A stretch of DNA of 10,813 nucleotides from an uncultured Bacteroidota bacterium (GTDB lineage Bacteria > Bacteroidota > Bacteroidia > UKL13-3): assembly GCA_903888395.1 (NCBI GenBank), contig CAISTO010000287.1, positions 1 to 10,813 of the forward strand, written 5' to 3'. Below, in pieces: positions 1 to 6,654 of the stretch. How positions within the stretch are numbered: the first letter of the stretch is position 1; every line of letters starts with the position of its first letter. The notes beneath the pieces are model-generated. The model saw only the letters and a list, made by a program, of their open reading frames with translations, made no database searches and had not been told where the DNA came from. The translations under genes and the position numbers were made by a program.

Positions 1-710
1 ATATAATAAAAAGGTAAAATCAGGAAGAATATTTTGCTAGCATTTAGCATTTGCATTGGATATTTCATGCTTAGTTTCCAAGCAATTTTTCCTGGATTTC
101 CATAACTGTATAAAATTTCCATTTTCTCAAAACCAGCAGTTTTTAGTTTTTCTGCCATTTCAGCTACTGGATATCCATCGCGAACATGTTCGCCAATAAA
201 ACTTTCACCCGTTTCTTCGTGTACATCGCTTCCACCTTGGTCGCTAGGAGTAGAAATGAGTAACATAGCGCCAGGTTTTAATGCTTGATGGTAATTAGTA
301 AACACATCTACATCTTCTAAAATATGTTCCATTACATCTACACAAAGAATTAAATCGTATTTGTTAGTGGCAAATGGTTTTGTTAAATCGGCAAACTGAA
401 ATTTGGCATTATTTAAACCAACTTTACCAAAAAACTCATTGCAATCAGCAATTTGTTTTTCCATAACATCTAATGAATCAATGGTGTAATGATTTTTATG
501 CTTGGCTAAAAAGTAACTGTATTGTCCAAAACCCGAACCAGCATCGCAAATCAATGCTTTTGGATTATTATTAATCCAAGTTTTTAGTTCACGGTGAATG
601 TGCCATGAACGCAGTAACAATAAATCTAAAAGGCTGTAAAATATTTTACGTAAAATGGTGAATTTGTTAAATACAATTCCTAGGTCTTTTTTAATTGGAT
701 CGTAATTCAT
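1..710 (-). CDS. Class I SAM-dependent methyltransferase (3' end cut by window edge)
   Basis: This reads open from ATG at 710 to the left edge, giving 236 codons with no stop, so the C-terminus is missing. Residues 55-62 (CDAGSGFG) are the glycine-rich SAM-binding motif I. D81 in the TIDSLDV stretch sits where an acidic ribose-binding residue is expected. KYDLILCVDVMEHI (118-130) and LKPGAMLLIST (144-154) match motifs II and III of the Methyltransf_11/23 type. A late EHVRDGYPVAEM segment is followed by a hydrophobic end. The substrate cannot be told from sequence; such enzymes modify lipids, quinones, sugars or other small molecules. It starts 38 bp after the rbfA stop on the same strand and has no TAnnTTTG element of its own, so cotranscription with rbfA is likely. 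Confidence 0.85.
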   Translation of the reverse strand, partial: MNYDPIKKDLGIVFNKFTILRKIFYSLLDLLLLRSWHIHRELKTWINNNPKALICDAGSGFGQYSYFLAKHKNHYTIDSLDVMEKQIADCNEFFGKVGLNNAKFQFADLTKPFATNKYDLILCVDVMEHILEDVDVFTNYHQALKPGAMLLISTPSDQGGSDVHEETGESFIGEHVRDGYPVAEMAEKLKTAGFEKMEILYSYGNPGKIAWKLSMKYPMQMLNASKIFFLILPFYY

Positions 711-748
711 GAATACTTATTATGCTATGTAATTATAATTTATAAAAT

Positions 749-1111
749 TTATTTTCCTTTATTTTCGTCTTCTTCTTTTACTTTTTTCATCACTTCTTCC
801 ATATGAAAAACGTAATCTAAACTTTCATCTACCAAAAAAGTAAGTTCAGGAACTATGCGTGCTTGATTCTTTATTTTTATGGCTAATTTATGTCTTATTT
901 CTTTGTTATGAACGTTTATTAATTTCAATAATTCCACTTTATTGGTGGCATTTAAAAAACTCAAAAACACTTTTGCAAAACCCAAATCAGGCGATATTTC
1001 AACCTTGCTTATGGTAATAAATGCATTGTTAAAAGTGTTTCCTTCTCTTAAAAATATATCAGACAAATGTTGTTGAATGATGCCTGCAAACTTTTCCTGA
1101 CGAATACTCAT
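749..1111 (-). CDS. rbfA: Ribosome-binding factor A
   Basis: The 120-residue product matches RbfA, a small KH-fold protein that binds the 30S subunit and helps mature the 5' end of 16S rRNA, notably in the cold. Evidence is the N-terminal SIRQEKFAGIIQQHLSDIF helix, the ITISKVEISPDLGFAKVFLSF strand pair, and the IRHKLAIKIKNQARIVPELTFLVDESLDY segment, followed by a charged tail ending EDENKGK. Length is normal for the family. The ATG at 1111 (MSIRQEKF) is chosen over the in-frame TTG at 1132, because that TTG lies inside a perfect promoter -7 element (1130-1137) and would be upstream of the predicted transcript start. It is followed at 38 bp by a methyltransferase gene and preceded by an O-methyltransferase gene on the same strand. 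Confidence 0.93.
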   Translation of the reverse strand: MSIRQEKFAGIIQQHLSDIFLREGNTFNNAFITISKVEISPDLGFAKVFLSFLNATNKVELLKLINVHNKEIRHKLAIKIKNQARIVPELTFLVDESLDYVFHMEEVMKKVKEEDENKGK

Positions 1112-1129
1112 TTTATTTTTTAATAGCCG

Positions 1130-1137
1130 CAAATATA
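1130..1137 (-). promoter_or_regulatory. Promoter -7 element of rbfA
   Basis: On the minus strand this reads TATATTTG, a perfect match to the Bacteroidota sigma-A -7 consensus TAnnTTTG. It ends 18 nt before the rbfA ATG, predicting a short leader of roughly 12-15 nt. No clear -33 TTTG was seen. It excludes the TTG at 1132 as a start codon, and shows rbfA need not depend on readthrough from the O-methyltransferase gene. Confidence 0.65.
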
Positions 1138-1207
1138 AGCGGGCAAATGTAAAATAGCTATTTATGTAGTAAGTTTTTAGAAAAAGGCTTGCTCTTTATT
1201 CATTTTA

Positions 1208-1858
1208 CTAAAGTTTTCTTACCAACATTAACCCATCGCGAATTGGTAATAAAATATTTTCTACTCTTTTGTCATCAGTAATTTTCATATTGAGTTCATG
1301 TAAAATTTTGGTGTCTCTGTTTTTTTCAATGGCAGAATTGTCCAAAACTTTTCCGCTCCAAAGTACATTGTCTAATAATATAAAAGCTCCAGCAGGAATT
1401 ATTTCCATGACCAATTCATAATATTTTTCGTAATTAGGTTTGTCCGCATCTATAAAAACCAAATCGAAAGGTTGTTTTAGTGTTCTAATTATTTGGTAAG
1501 CATCACCAATTATAGGTACTATTTTTCCTGAGTTGCCTGATTGAACAATAAAATCATTCACCAGTTCTTCATTTTCAGGATTTACATCTATAGTAAAAAG
1601 TTTTCCTTCGCTTTGCAATCCCTCTGCTAAGCAAATGGCTGAATAACCAGTATAAGTTCCAATTTCTAAAATGTATTTAGGCCTTATCATATGGCTAATC
1701 ATGCTTAAAAACCTGCCTTGGAAATGTCCGCTAATCATTCGAGGTTGTAAAATATTAGCATTGGTATACCTATCCAAACTTTTTAAAACTTCGTTTTCGG
1801 GAGTTGAAAAAGTGTTACAATAGTGTTGTAAATTATCAGGAACTATGTTAAAACTCAT
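1208..1858 (-). CDS. Cation-dependent O-methyltransferase (COMT/CCoAOMT-like family)
   Basis: This 216-residue cytoplasmic enzyme transfers a methyl group from SAM to a hydroxyl, probably with a divalent metal. Motif I is EIGTYTGYS (65-73), D91 is the likely SAM-ribose ligand, and FIDADK (135-140) with LLDNVLWSGKV (161-171) supply the expected metal ligands D137, D163 and N164. The sequence is close to full-length bacterial O-methyltransferases, with the conserved N-terminal pattern TPENEVLKSL then RMISGHFQGRFLSM, so the ATG at 1858 is well supported. The natural substrate is unknown; bacterial members methylate catechol-like or other small hydroxylated molecules. It is the first gene of the minus-strand block, divergent from the HmuY-like gene at 2096, and lies directly behind a perfect -7 element. 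Confidence 0.9.
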   Translation of the reverse strand: MSFNIVPDNLQHYCNTFSTPENEVLKSLDRYTNANILQPRMISGHFQGRFLSMISHMIRPKYILEIGTYTGYSAICLAEGLQSEGKLFTIDVNPENEELVNDFIVQSGNSGKIVPIIGDAYQIIRTLKQPFDLVFIDADKPNYEKYYELVMEIIPAGAFILLDNVLWSGKVLDNSAIEKNRDTKILHELNMKITDDKRVENILLPIRDGLMLVRKL

Positions 1859-1862
1859 GAGA

Positions 1863-1870
1863 CAAAAGTA
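1863..1870 (-). promoter_or_regulatory. Promoter -7 element of the O-methyltransferase gene
   Basis: The minus strand reads TACTTTTG, a perfect TAnnTTTG match, with only four bases between it and the ATG at 1858. Transcription would start at or within a base or two of the start codon, so the mRNA may be leaderless. No obvious -33 TTTG was seen at the usual distance. Confidence 0.55.
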
Positions 1871-2095
1871 ATATTTACTAAAAATTTATCAGTAAAATTA
1901 ATTTAAAAATAATGTCATTTCGGTAAAAAGCCATGAATATCCAACAATTGTCATGTTCAATTTTGATGCTGCTCAGAATTAGGAAATTTAGTGTAAAAAA
2001 ACTGTCATAAGCAATGTATTTGATTTGCATCATGCTATTTATTTCTCAAGTGTAACGACTTTCGCAGTCTTAAAATTAATAACCAAAATACCACA
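1871..2095. other. Divergent intergenic region ahead of the HmuY-like operon
   Basis: This AT-rich stretch separates the minus-strand O-methyltransferase gene from the plus-strand operon. The best plus-strand promoter candidate is TGTATTTG at 2015-2022, one mismatch from TAnnTTTG, which would give a leader of about 70 nt; it lacks a clear -33 box. TGTCAT occurs three times (within 1911-1918, 1947-1954 and 2001-2008) and ACAATTGT (1944-1951) is a short palindrome. I see no convincing Fur-type box. Confidence 0.35.
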
Positions 2096-3394
2096 ATGAA
2101 AAAAAACTTATTTACAATTCTTTTTTTAGCAAGTATTGCTACAAATTTATTTGCACAAAGCACTACAACATCAGATTCACTTAGTATGACTATAGGAACC
2201 GCTGTAGATGTATATTACAATTTACAAACAGGAAAAAAAGATACTGTTAGTAACAGAAATTGGCATTTGGCCTTTGCGGTTAGAAATGCACAACCACCTA
2301 CAAGAACTATGCAAGCTGCTACCGTTTTAATTAATGAAGGCAGAGGCGTTTCATTATATGAAACCAACAAAACTTTAGCAGATTGGAACAACTTTGATAC
2401 CACAGGTTGGAATACATGGAAGCCAGCTTATAACAGCGATTCAAGTTGGGATGTTGGCGCATTTAACAAAAATAGAGACACCGCTCAATCATTTGATTAT
2501 GGTTGGGGAATGTATAATATGACATCTCGCGATGTAAGTGGTTCTAAAATATATTTAATAGCAGTAGATAATGCGCAAAATCCATTTGGAACGCCAACTA
2601 ATTTCAGAAAAATTTGTATCCAAAAAATAGTTTACGATACACAATGGGTTTTTACTATTAGTAAATTAGACGGAACTGATAGCAACACTGTTACTATTAA
2701 TAAAAAAGATTTTACCGGTAAATTATTCGCTTATTATAATATGAATGCCAATATTGTAATTGATAGAGAACCAATTCCTGCTAACCAATGGAATTTATTA
2801 TTTACACGTTACAAAGCATTAGTAACTCTTGGACCTACTACTATTATGTATCCAGTTATGGGTGTTTTACAAAACATGAATACCATGGCTTATAAATTAA
2901 CTGGATCAACTGCATTTACCGCAAACTATGATACCATGAAATTTATTCGTAAAATTAGAACAATAGATTGGGATTGGAAAGTTATAACTACTTCTCCTGG
3001 CGAATGGCCAATAGTGGATACAACTGTTTATTTCACTAAAAATGCTAACCAAATAAACAAAATTAAATTTACAAGATATTATGCTGCTAGCGATAGACAA
3101 GTGATTGTATTTAATAAAACTAAATATGATGCATTGGCTGTAAATGAAGCCATAAAAAACAAATTACAAGTAAGTGTATATCCAAATCCAGCAACTGAAA
3201 ATTTGTTTGTGGAATTAGATTCAAAAATTAAAACTGCACAAATTAATATTTCTGATTTAAGTGGTAAGTCAATTATAAATACTAAATTGTCAAACCAAAA
3301 TAACATAGACATCAGTGGTTTACAATTAGGAATGTACATGCTTACCGTTTCTACCGAAAATGGAAGCGAAACAGTGAAGTTTATTAAACAATAA
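2096..3394 (+). CDS. HmuY-like secreted protein with type IX sorting domain
   Basis: The 432-residue product has a Sec signal peptide (about 1-20, ending LFA before QS). A C-terminal type A T9SS sorting domain begins at VYPNPATENL (about 361) and runs to the end (GMYMLTVSTENG, then FIKQ), so it should cross the outer membrane and be released or surface-attached. The middle resembles the HmuY haem-binding family: a YY-NLQTG strand then NWHLAF at 55-60, a second YYNM strand then QWNLLFTRY at 231-239, IDWDWK at 290-295, and DTTVYFTK then KIKFTRYY at 308-329. This looks like two tandem HmuY-like units. It pairs with the paralogous lipoprotein at 5507 and with the TonB receptor 18 bp downstream. 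The only histidine is H57, so a His-His haem site like that of Porphyromonas HmuY is absent. The sorting tail is secure; haem binding is inferred. Confidence 0.75.
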   Translation: MKKNLFTILFLASIATNLFAQSTTTSDSLSMTIGTAVDVYYNLQTGKKDTVSNRNWHLAFAVRNAQPPTRTMQAATVLINEGRGVSLYETNKTLADWNNFDTTGWNTWKPAYNSDSSWDVGAFNKNRDTAQSFDYGWGMYNMTSRDVSGSKIYLIAVDNAQNPFGTPTNFRKICIQKIVYDTQWVFTISKLDGTDSNTVTINKKDFTGKLFAYYNMNANIVIDREPIPANQWNLLFTRYKALVTLGPTTIMYPVMGVLQNMNTMAYKLTGSTAFTANYDTMKFIRKIRTIDWDWKVITTSPGEWPIVDTTVYFTKNANQINKIKFTRYYAASDRQVIVFNKTKYDALAVNEAIKNKLQVSVYPNPATENLFVELDSKIKTAQINISDLSGKSIINTKLSNQNNIDISGLQLGMYMLTVSTENGSETVKFIKQ

Positions 3395-3402
3395 TTTTAT
3401 CA

Positions 3403-3417
3403 TTCAAATAATTTGAA
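3403..3417. repeat. Short palindrome over the receptor start codon
   Basis: TTCAAAT and ATTTGAA face each other around a single A at 3410. The dyad fills most of the 18-bp gap between the two genes and includes the TTG start codon (3413-3415). In RNA it could only form a weak five-pair hairpin; as DNA it could be a protein-binding dyad. No function is known. Confidence 0.4.
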
Positions 3418-5503
3418 CACTTTCCAACACATTTTTATTAAAGGCATCAACAAGGTATTTTTTACCTTGTTGATGTTTGGATGTGTTTGTTTGGTAAATG
3501 CACAAACAGCCATTGACACTGTAAAAAGCAGAGGTTTAAATGAAATAATTGTTACTGGTCAAATTGGAGAAACAACACAAAAGAATTCAGTTTTAAAAGT
3601 AAAAGTGATTGATATAAAACGCATCAATTTACAAGGAGCATATAACTTACCATCGCTTTTAGCAAATGAGTTAAATGTAAGAATAAATTATGATCCAATG
3701 CTTGGAAATAGCATTAGTTTACAAGGAATTTCAGGTCAAAATATTAAAGTAATGATTGATGGAGTTCCAGTGATTGGACGTGAAGGTGGAAGTATTGATT
3801 TATCGCAAATAAACCTTTCGAGTGTGGAAAGAATAGAAATGATAGAAGGACCAATGGGTGTGAATTTTGGTTCCGATGCAATGGGCGGAGTCATTAATAT
3901 TATTACAAAAAAATCAATAAAAAATCATTCCAGAATAAGTGCTGGTTCATATGCTGAAAGTATTGGTCAATATAATTTTGATATACAAGCAAGCACAGGA
4001 TTTAAGAAGTTTGGTTTACAAACTAATTTTCAAAGAAATTTTTTCCAAGGATTCTCCACTGATGAAACATCAAGAGCTAAAACTTGGAAGCCAAGAACAC
4101 AATATTTAGCCGATTTAAATTTTTCGTACTTCATTAAAAATGGAACATTAAGATTTAATAATAGTTTTTTTGATGAAAAAACTACAGATAAAGGCGTTTC
4201 CACTATCAATTCGTTTGAGGGTACAGCTACTGATCAATATTATTTAACAAGAAGAATTGGTTCTAGTTTATTTTACGATAAAAAATTAAATAACAAATGG
4301 AGTTTAAACGTAATTGCTACATATCAAAATTACAGAAGAATTCGCAGGTCGGTATTTATTGACCTTACCACTTTAGACGAACATTTGGTAAATGATGCCG
4401 ATGTTCAAGATACCAATTACTTTAATTTATACATGAGCAGAGGAATTTTAACCAATAGAACTGCACATAAAAAATTAAATTATCAGTTGGGTTATGAAGT
4501 AAATATAGATGAAGTTACAGGTTCTAAAATTAAAAATGGATCTGCTTCCATTGGTGATTATGGATTGTTTGGTAGTGCTGAATTGAAAGTAAATAAACAT
4601 TTAGTAATTAGGCCTGCCGTTCGTTATGTTTACAATACTCAATTTGCTGCGCCTATTATTCCATCGTTAAACATAAAATTTGATTTCAATACCAATTGGG
4701 CCGTGAGGGCATCTTATGCCAGAGGTTTTAGAGCGCCATCGTTAAAGGAATTACATTTAGCCTTTTTAGATCCAAACCATAATTTACGTGGTAACGAAAA
4801 CTTAAAAGCAGAAACAGGGCATAATTTTCAATTGACTTTTACCCGAACTGCTAAAATTTATAAAAACTATACTTTAACCATTGAACCCATGTTATTTTAC
4901 AATAAAATAAATAACATGATTGATTTGGTTAGGTTAAATGCTACTACTGTTGCTGCGCAATATAACAACATTGCTAATTTTGAAAATGCGGGTTTTAATT
5001 TAAACACATCTGTGGCAAGTAATACTGTTACTATGCAAATTGGTTATGCATTTAGTGCAAGACAAAACTCAATTATGGCAATGTCAAATACAAATACCTA
5101 TTTTTACACCAACGAATTTAGAGCCAATACAAGTTATACTTTTACCAAAACTGAAACGAGTATAAGTTTATTTTATAAATACAATGGTGCGATACAAAAT
5201 TATCAATACAATATGAGTGATAATACCATTATACTTGGTCATATTGCGGATTTTAGTTTGCTTGATTTAACTGTAAACAAATATTTTTTAAAGCGTAAAG
5301 TAAATGTAACATTTGGTTCAAAAAACATATTAAATACTATCAATGTGCAAGCAAATTTAGTGAGCGGGCCGCATGGCAGTGCTGGAAATAGTGCTTTAAT
5401 TGCCATGGGTAGAACCTTTTTTACAACACTTAAAATCAATTTAGATTTTATTTCAGCCGATAAAAATTCAATTAATAACAAAGAAAAAGCAATTTCAAAT
5501 TAG
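3413..5503 (+). CDS. TonB-dependent outer-membrane receptor, HmuR-like position
   Basis: The 696-residue product has a signal peptide ending VNAQ (about 31), a likely TonB-box region (LNEIIVTGQ), a plug domain (about 58-165; IDGVPVIGREGG, SVERIEMIEGPMGVNFGSDAMGGVINIITKK) and a long beta-barrel. It lacks the N-terminal carboxypeptidase-regulatory-like domain of SusC-type receptors. In the barrel, GFRAPSLKELH then DPNHNLRGNENLKAE (438-466) resembles the FRAP/NPNL region of haem receptors, with H448 and H456 nearby, though related wording occurs in other TonB receptors. The start is TTG at 3413: the frame from the upstream stop has no ATG until 3473, which would leave too short a signal peptide. 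About 17 residues follow the last strand (TTLKINLDF), an unusual tail. Its place between two HmuY-like genes suggests uptake of haem or another iron source; the ligand is inferred. Confidence 0.88.
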   Translation: MNTFQHIFIKGINKVFFTLLMFGCVCLVNAQTAIDTVKSRGLNEIIVTGQIGETTQKNSVLKVKVIDIKRINLQGAYNLPSLLANELNVRINYDPMLGNSISLQGISGQNIKVMIDGVPVIGREGGSIDLSQINLSSVERIEMIEGPMGVNFGSDAMGGVINIITKKSIKNHSRISAGSYAESIGQYNFDIQASTGFKKFGLQTNFQRNFFQGFSTDETSRAKTWKPRTQYLADLNFSYFIKNGTLRFNNSFFDEKTTDKGVSTINSFEGTATDQYYLTRRIGSSLFYDKKLNNKWSLNVIATYQNYRRIRRSVFIDLTTLDEHLVNDADVQDTNYFNLYMSRGILTNRTAHKKLNYQLGYEVNIDEVTGSKIKNGSASIGDYGLFGSAELKVNKHLVIRPAVRYVYNTQFAAPIIPSLNIKFDFNTNWAVRASYARGFRAPSLKELHLAFLDPNHNLRGNENLKAETGHNFQLTFTRTAKIYKNYTLTIEPMLFYNKINNMIDLVRLNATTVAAQYNNIANFENAGFNLNTSVASNTVTMQIGYAFSARQNSIMAMSNTNTYFYTNEFRANTSYTFTKTETSISLFYKYNGAIQNYQYNMSDNTIILGHIADFSLLDLTVNKYFLKRKVNVTFGSKNILNTINVQANLVSGPHGSAGNSALIAMGRTFFTTLKINLDFISADKNSINNKEKAISN
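3445..3475 (+). promoter_or_regulatory. Perfect 13-bp stem-loop inside signal-peptide codons
   Basis: CATCAACAAGGTA (3445-3457) and TACCTTGTTGATG (3463-3475) are exact reverse complements around a TTTTT loop. In RNA the stem can extend by two G-U pairs and one A-U pair. It starts 50 nt after the stop of the HmuY-like gene and 32 nt after the TTG start of the receptor, coding for part of its signal peptide. No U-tract follows on either strand, so it is not a standard terminator. It could stabilise the upstream mRNA end, attenuate transcription or slow translation of the receptor. Confidence 0.65.
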
Positions 5504-5506
5504 AGA

Positions 5507-6514
5507 TTGGTTTTTAAAAATAATAACGTGATAAAATATAAATATATAATACTAATAGTTTTTGCTTCATTGCTTATGCTCACATCATGTGAAAAAGCAG
5601 AGGTTCCAATTAAATTACCTCCTCGTGGCAATACTTCATTTGTATCCATTACACTTGGAAAAGATTTTGAAAAGCAAGCTTTTTATAATTTAAAAGATAG
5701 CCAAATTACATTAGTTGATAATAAAAGTTGGGATTTAGCTTTTGAAGCAGCGCCATTTGGAAATAAAATAACTTTAAATGGTGGAACAGATATGTATGCC
5801 GCTAGAACTAACAGTAAAACTTTTTTCAATACCAATAATCCCGATACTTTTAATTATAAATGGGATGCGCCTTGTGGTTGCTTCGATTCATTAGCAATAA
5901 GAACTGAGCCTCCTTTTAACACTTATGTTTATATTATAGACAGAGGTTATTTATATACTACAGACAGGTATTTTCAATTTAAACTTTTAAGTATTTCTAA
6001 TTCTCAATATTATTTTGAATATGCTAGTTTAACTAATCCTAGTGTAATAACTAAAAAATTAATAGACAAAAATCCTAATAAATTAAACGTATATTTTAGT
6101 TTTTCAACGCCTAATACATACTTAGACTTTGAACCAAATAGAGATGATTGGGATTTTTGTTTTGTAAAATACAGATTTGTTTTTTACGAAACCACGCCAA
6201 TCACAAAATATGTGGTAAGAGGTATTTTTATAAATACATCAAAAATAGTGGTAGCAGTTGATAGCACTCAAAAATTTGAAGCCATTACTCCATCATACGC
6301 TATCAATAAATGTAAGTATTCAGGTTTAAGAGATGCCATGGGTTACGATTGGAAAGTTTATAACTTTACAACAGGCCAGTACAACGCTAGAACTTATGTA
6401 AATTACATGATTAAAGATAAACACATTGATGCTATTTACAAATTACGTTTCCTTGATTTTAATGACAATGGTATAAAAGGTACTCCTAAGTTTGAATACG
6501 TTTTATTGAAATAA
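5507..6514 (+). CDS. HmuY-like surface lipoprotein
   Basis: The 335-residue product (from TTG) has a lipoprotein signal: a lysine-containing N-terminus, a hydrophobic stretch, then LMLTSC with lipidated C28. The body follows the HmuY pattern twice: FYNLKDS then SWDLAF (59-79), and VYFSFST then DWDFCFVKY (195-222), Y-VVRGIF, GYDWK (279-283), and YKLRFLDF then KG and FEYVLLK to the end. Corresponding segments align with the protein encoded at 2096, so the two are paralogs. By analogy it would sit on the outer-membrane surface and pass haem or another ligand to the receptor, whose gene ends three bases upstream. It has one histidine (H306) and non-lipid cysteines at 123, 125, 218 and 269. There is no suitable ATG: TTG at 5507 and GTG at 5528 both give a workable lipoprotein signal, the GTG form being 328 residues. 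The ligand is inferred. Confidence 0.75.
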   Translation: MVFKNNNVIKYKYIILIVFASLLMLTSCEKAEVPIKLPPRGNTSFVSITLGKDFEKQAFYNLKDSQITLVDNKSWDLAFEAAPFGNKITLNGGTDMYAARTNSKTFFNTNNPDTFNYKWDAPCGCFDSLAIRTEPPFNTYVYIIDRGYLYTTDRYFQFKLLSISNSQYYFEYASLTNPSVITKKLIDKNPNKLNVYFSFSTPNTYLDFEPNRDDWDFCFVKYRFVFYETTPITKYVVRGIFINTSKIVVAVDSTQKFEAITPSYAINKCKYSGLRDAMGYDWKVYNFTTGQYNARTYVNYMIKDKHIDAIYKLRFLDFNDNGIKGTPKFEYVLLK

Positions 6515-6517
6515 AAT

Positions 6518-6540
6518 TTTATTTATTTTTAGTAAATAAA
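6518..6540 (+). terminator. Weak AT-only hairpin after the HmuY-like operon
   Basis: TTTATTTA (6518-6525) and TAAATAAA (6533-6540) form an eight-pair stem around a seven-base loop, starting four bases after the operon's last stop. It has no G-C pairs and no following U-tract, so termination here is only possible, not shown. Confidence 0.25.
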
Positions 6541-6553
6541 CACTCATCAATTT

Positions 6554-6654
6554 TTGCTAATTGCAAATTGCTTCCTTCGACAAGCTCAGGATGACATTCT
6601 GCTAATTGCAAATTGTTTATTGCCCATTGCAAATTGCCCATTGCTTATTGCCAA
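6554..6654. repeat. TTGNNNA heptad tandem array, interrupted
   Basis: Seven uninterrupted heptads of form TTGNNNA run from 6606 to 6654 and end exactly at the murQ stop codon (6655-6657 on the plus strand). Two further perfect units and one degenerate unit lie at 6554-6574, before a separate 23-bp element. The 16-mer TGCTAATTGCAAATTG occurs exactly at 6555-6570 and 6600-6615, flanking that element. The array fills most of the gap between two convergent genes. It resembles in form the heptameric short tandem repeats known from cyanobacteria; its role is unknown. Confidence 0.75.
6574..6596. repeat. Dispersed-type intergenic 23-mer
   Basis: The element begins CCTTCGACAAG and ends CTCAGGATGACA. 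From memory, this string or its reverse complement recurs in intergenic DNA of many Bacteroidota and other environmental genomes; I could not search to confirm. It is more GC-rich than its surroundings and lies between two exact copies of a 16-mer, as if inserted into the heptad array. Confidence 0.5.

Noticed and set aside
1112..1132. Seven-residue N-terminal extension of RbfA from TTG at 1132
   Set aside because: The TTG lies within a perfect TAnnTTTG promoter element, and MSIRQEKF at 1111 matches the usual RbfA N-terminus.
1871..2095. Fur or iron-box operator ahead of the HmuY-like operon
   Set aside because: No 19-bp inverted repeat resembling the GATAATGAT-type consensus is present; only short, unconvincing matches.
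2215..3339. Minus-strand open frames opposite the HmuY-like gene (2215-2403, 2906-3100, 3079-3339)
   Set aside because: They are antisense shadows of a well-supported gene, with no family resemblance and no promoter-like element.
3445..3475. Rho-independent terminator between the HmuY-like gene and the receptor
   Set aside because: The stem is strong but lacks a following U-tract on either strand and lies inside the receptor's coding sequence, so it is listed as a regulatory hairpin.
6554..6654. CRISPR-like array
   Set aside because: The repeat unit is only seven bases with no spacers; this is a tandem repeat and no cas genes are present.
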